Shown: positions 31,488 through 32,027 of the stretch, in pieces | Numbering within the stretch: position 1 is the first letter of the stretch | Layout: every line of letters starts with the position of its first letter | NCBI GenBank assembly: GCA_030632725.1 | Contig: DAOVUF010000013.1 | Location: 1 to 32,027, forward strand | Direction: 5' to 3' | Length of the DNA stretch: 32,027 nt | From: QNES01 sp023143415 | GTDB taxonomy: Bacteria > Pseudomonadota > Gammaproteobacteria > Beggiatoales > Beggiatoaceae | Made by a program: the position numbers and the translations under genes | The notes under the pieces: generated by a model | Database searches by the model: none | Told to the model about the DNA's origin: nothing | The model's input: the letters and a program-made list of their open reading frames with translations, nothing else

Positions 31488-31886
31488 TACAATCATCCCA
31501 AGAGAGGGAGTAGCACAAAGGCTTCTCCTATCACAAACCGTTCTGCGATTAAAAATATCAAAATGCGGCTTGTAACTAATCCTCGTGATTTATGTTTATT
31601 TGTCATGGGAATTAATATCGCGCTTCGTGCATCCGAATTGTGATTGATTCAAGTCTTTCATGTGAAGGGGTTAGGTGTTGGTGACAGCTTTGAATTGAAG
31701 CAGCCTAAAAGCGGAAGGTATAGACGTGTAACAGTAAATATTGCTTGTGTTGAGGTGGTGAAAAAACTTTTAGCCTCGAAAAATTTTAGCGATAGTGATT
31801 ATTTATTTTGGGGCAAACGAGGACTGCTAACAGTGCCAACAATGAGTAGGTTGGTTAAGGAGTGGTGTGAAGGTGAGAAATTACTG
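31482..31886 (+). pseudogene. Broken tyrosine recombinase, related to the one at 30103
   Basis: Translation of the frame through CCCAAGAGAGGG gives a protein aligning codon for codon with residues 9-138 of the intact recombinase: PKRG, AIKNI, LCLFVMGIN, ALRASEL, SFELKQPKSGRYRRVTV, YLFWGKRGLLTVPT, RLVKEWCEGEKLLR. Near the start the frame is lost, an in-frame TGA (31641-31643) replaces the Arg just after ASEL, and at about 31887 the match stops because repeat copy D is inserted in reverse. The His-x-x-Arg and Tyr parts are missing from the window. Confidence 0.85.
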
Positions 31887-32027
31887 CGGTGGATTGGCGC
31901 GGGGCAAAGCACTTGCAAAAATGGCTTCCCTGCCATTTTCGCTCTTTGCCCACCGCACCAGGATGGAATGCTCTGGCCGTCCTGTGTCCGCTGTCCTTGT
32001 CCCAAAGGGACAAGACCCAGCTACCCC
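31887..32027 (-). repeat. Structured repeat, copy D, inserted into the broken recombinase (runs off the window)
   Basis: Read on the minus strand it goes GGGGTAGCTGGG, hairpin CTTGTCCC/GGGACAAG, ACAGCGGACACAGGACGG, CCAGAGCATT, CATCCTGGTGCGGTGGGCAA, and then a long hairpin (GGGCAAAG with CTTTGCCC around GAAAATGGC/GCCATTTTT) ending in CCGCGCCAATCCACCGC. The terminal GGCGCGGGGCAAAGC on the plus strand resembles the repeat's other end GGCGGGGGCGARTAG. The remainder lies past 32027. Confidence 0.75.

Noticed and set aside
31799..32005. Minus-strand reading frame of 68 codons in repeat D
   Set aside because: It lies inside the structured repeat, which is not coding in the other copies, and the peptide is low in plausible protein features.
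30103..32027. Classical integron with IntI and attC cassettes
   Set aside because: The recombinase is only about 200 residues without the integron-specific region, and the repeats and hairpins do not give a convincing pair of RYYYAAC and GTTRRRY boxes.
31071..32027. Group II intron or retron
   Set aside because: No reverse transcriptase gene and no recognisable domain V catalytic hairpin were seen in the repeat copies.

Overview
This is an AT-rich stretch from a Gram-negative bacterium. Cleavable signal peptides, a prepilin leader, a TolC-like periplasmic protein and an endonuclease I-type nuclease all point to an inner membrane/periplasm/outer membrane organisation, most likely a gammaproteobacterium. 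The genus cannot be named from sequence alone. The gene content is that of an accessory replicon: a large plasmid, an integrative element or a plasmid-like prophage. It has a DnaB_N/RepA-type helicase, XRE and ribbon-helix-helix regulators, a KfrA-like coiled-coil protein, a RecT recombinase, a SLOG protein, tyrosine recombinases and iteron-like repeats. No relaxase, type IV secretion gene, phage structural gene, tRNA, rRNA or CRISPR array was seen.

Left part (1-8,030). A tight minus-strand operon of five genes (30-3792) encodes, in order of transcription, an unknown protein, a periplasmic TolC-like coiled-coil protein, a lone type IV pseudopilin, a membrane-anchored AAA ATPase and a YdjM-like membrane hydrolase. 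It starts 1 bp from a divergent XRE regulator. The helicase gene (4313-6049) follows, then a predicted small RNA (about 6130-6276), a second XRE regulator and a DNA-binding coiled-coil protein whose promoter carries an inverted TGTTACAA operator. The same operator recurs at 4256-4312 and 21060-21095.

Middle part (8,565-12,620). A plus-strand run begins at a good sigma-70 promoter. It contains small unknown proteins, a YspA-like SLOG protein, a RecT protein with a long C-terminal extension, and a partner gene that repeats the end of RecT. Hairpins fill the gaps and two intrinsic terminators close the groups.

Right-centre (12,740-26,414). This part holds two giant exported proteins (about 1722 and 1693 residues), a small exported protein related to the first, a four-helix membrane protein with a long coiled coil, and a tiny ribbon-helix-helix gene. 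The 1693-residue protein has a signal peptide but ends in a SLOG domain and a DUF4326 domain, both usually cytosolic. These proteins may form an envelope or surface apparatus. That is inference.

Right end (26,500-32,027). This is a recombination-rich zone: a methyltransferase-like gene, a membrane-anchored endonuclease I, an iteron-rich origin-like region, a ribbon-helix-helix regulator, one intact and one broken tyrosine recombinase, and small cassette-like genes. Four copies (A-D) of a structured repeat with imperfect terminal inverted repeats are scattered here. One of its hairpins shows compensatory base changes, and one copy has inserted into the second recombinase. This repeat family and the giant exported SLOG/DUF4326 protein are the most unusual items.
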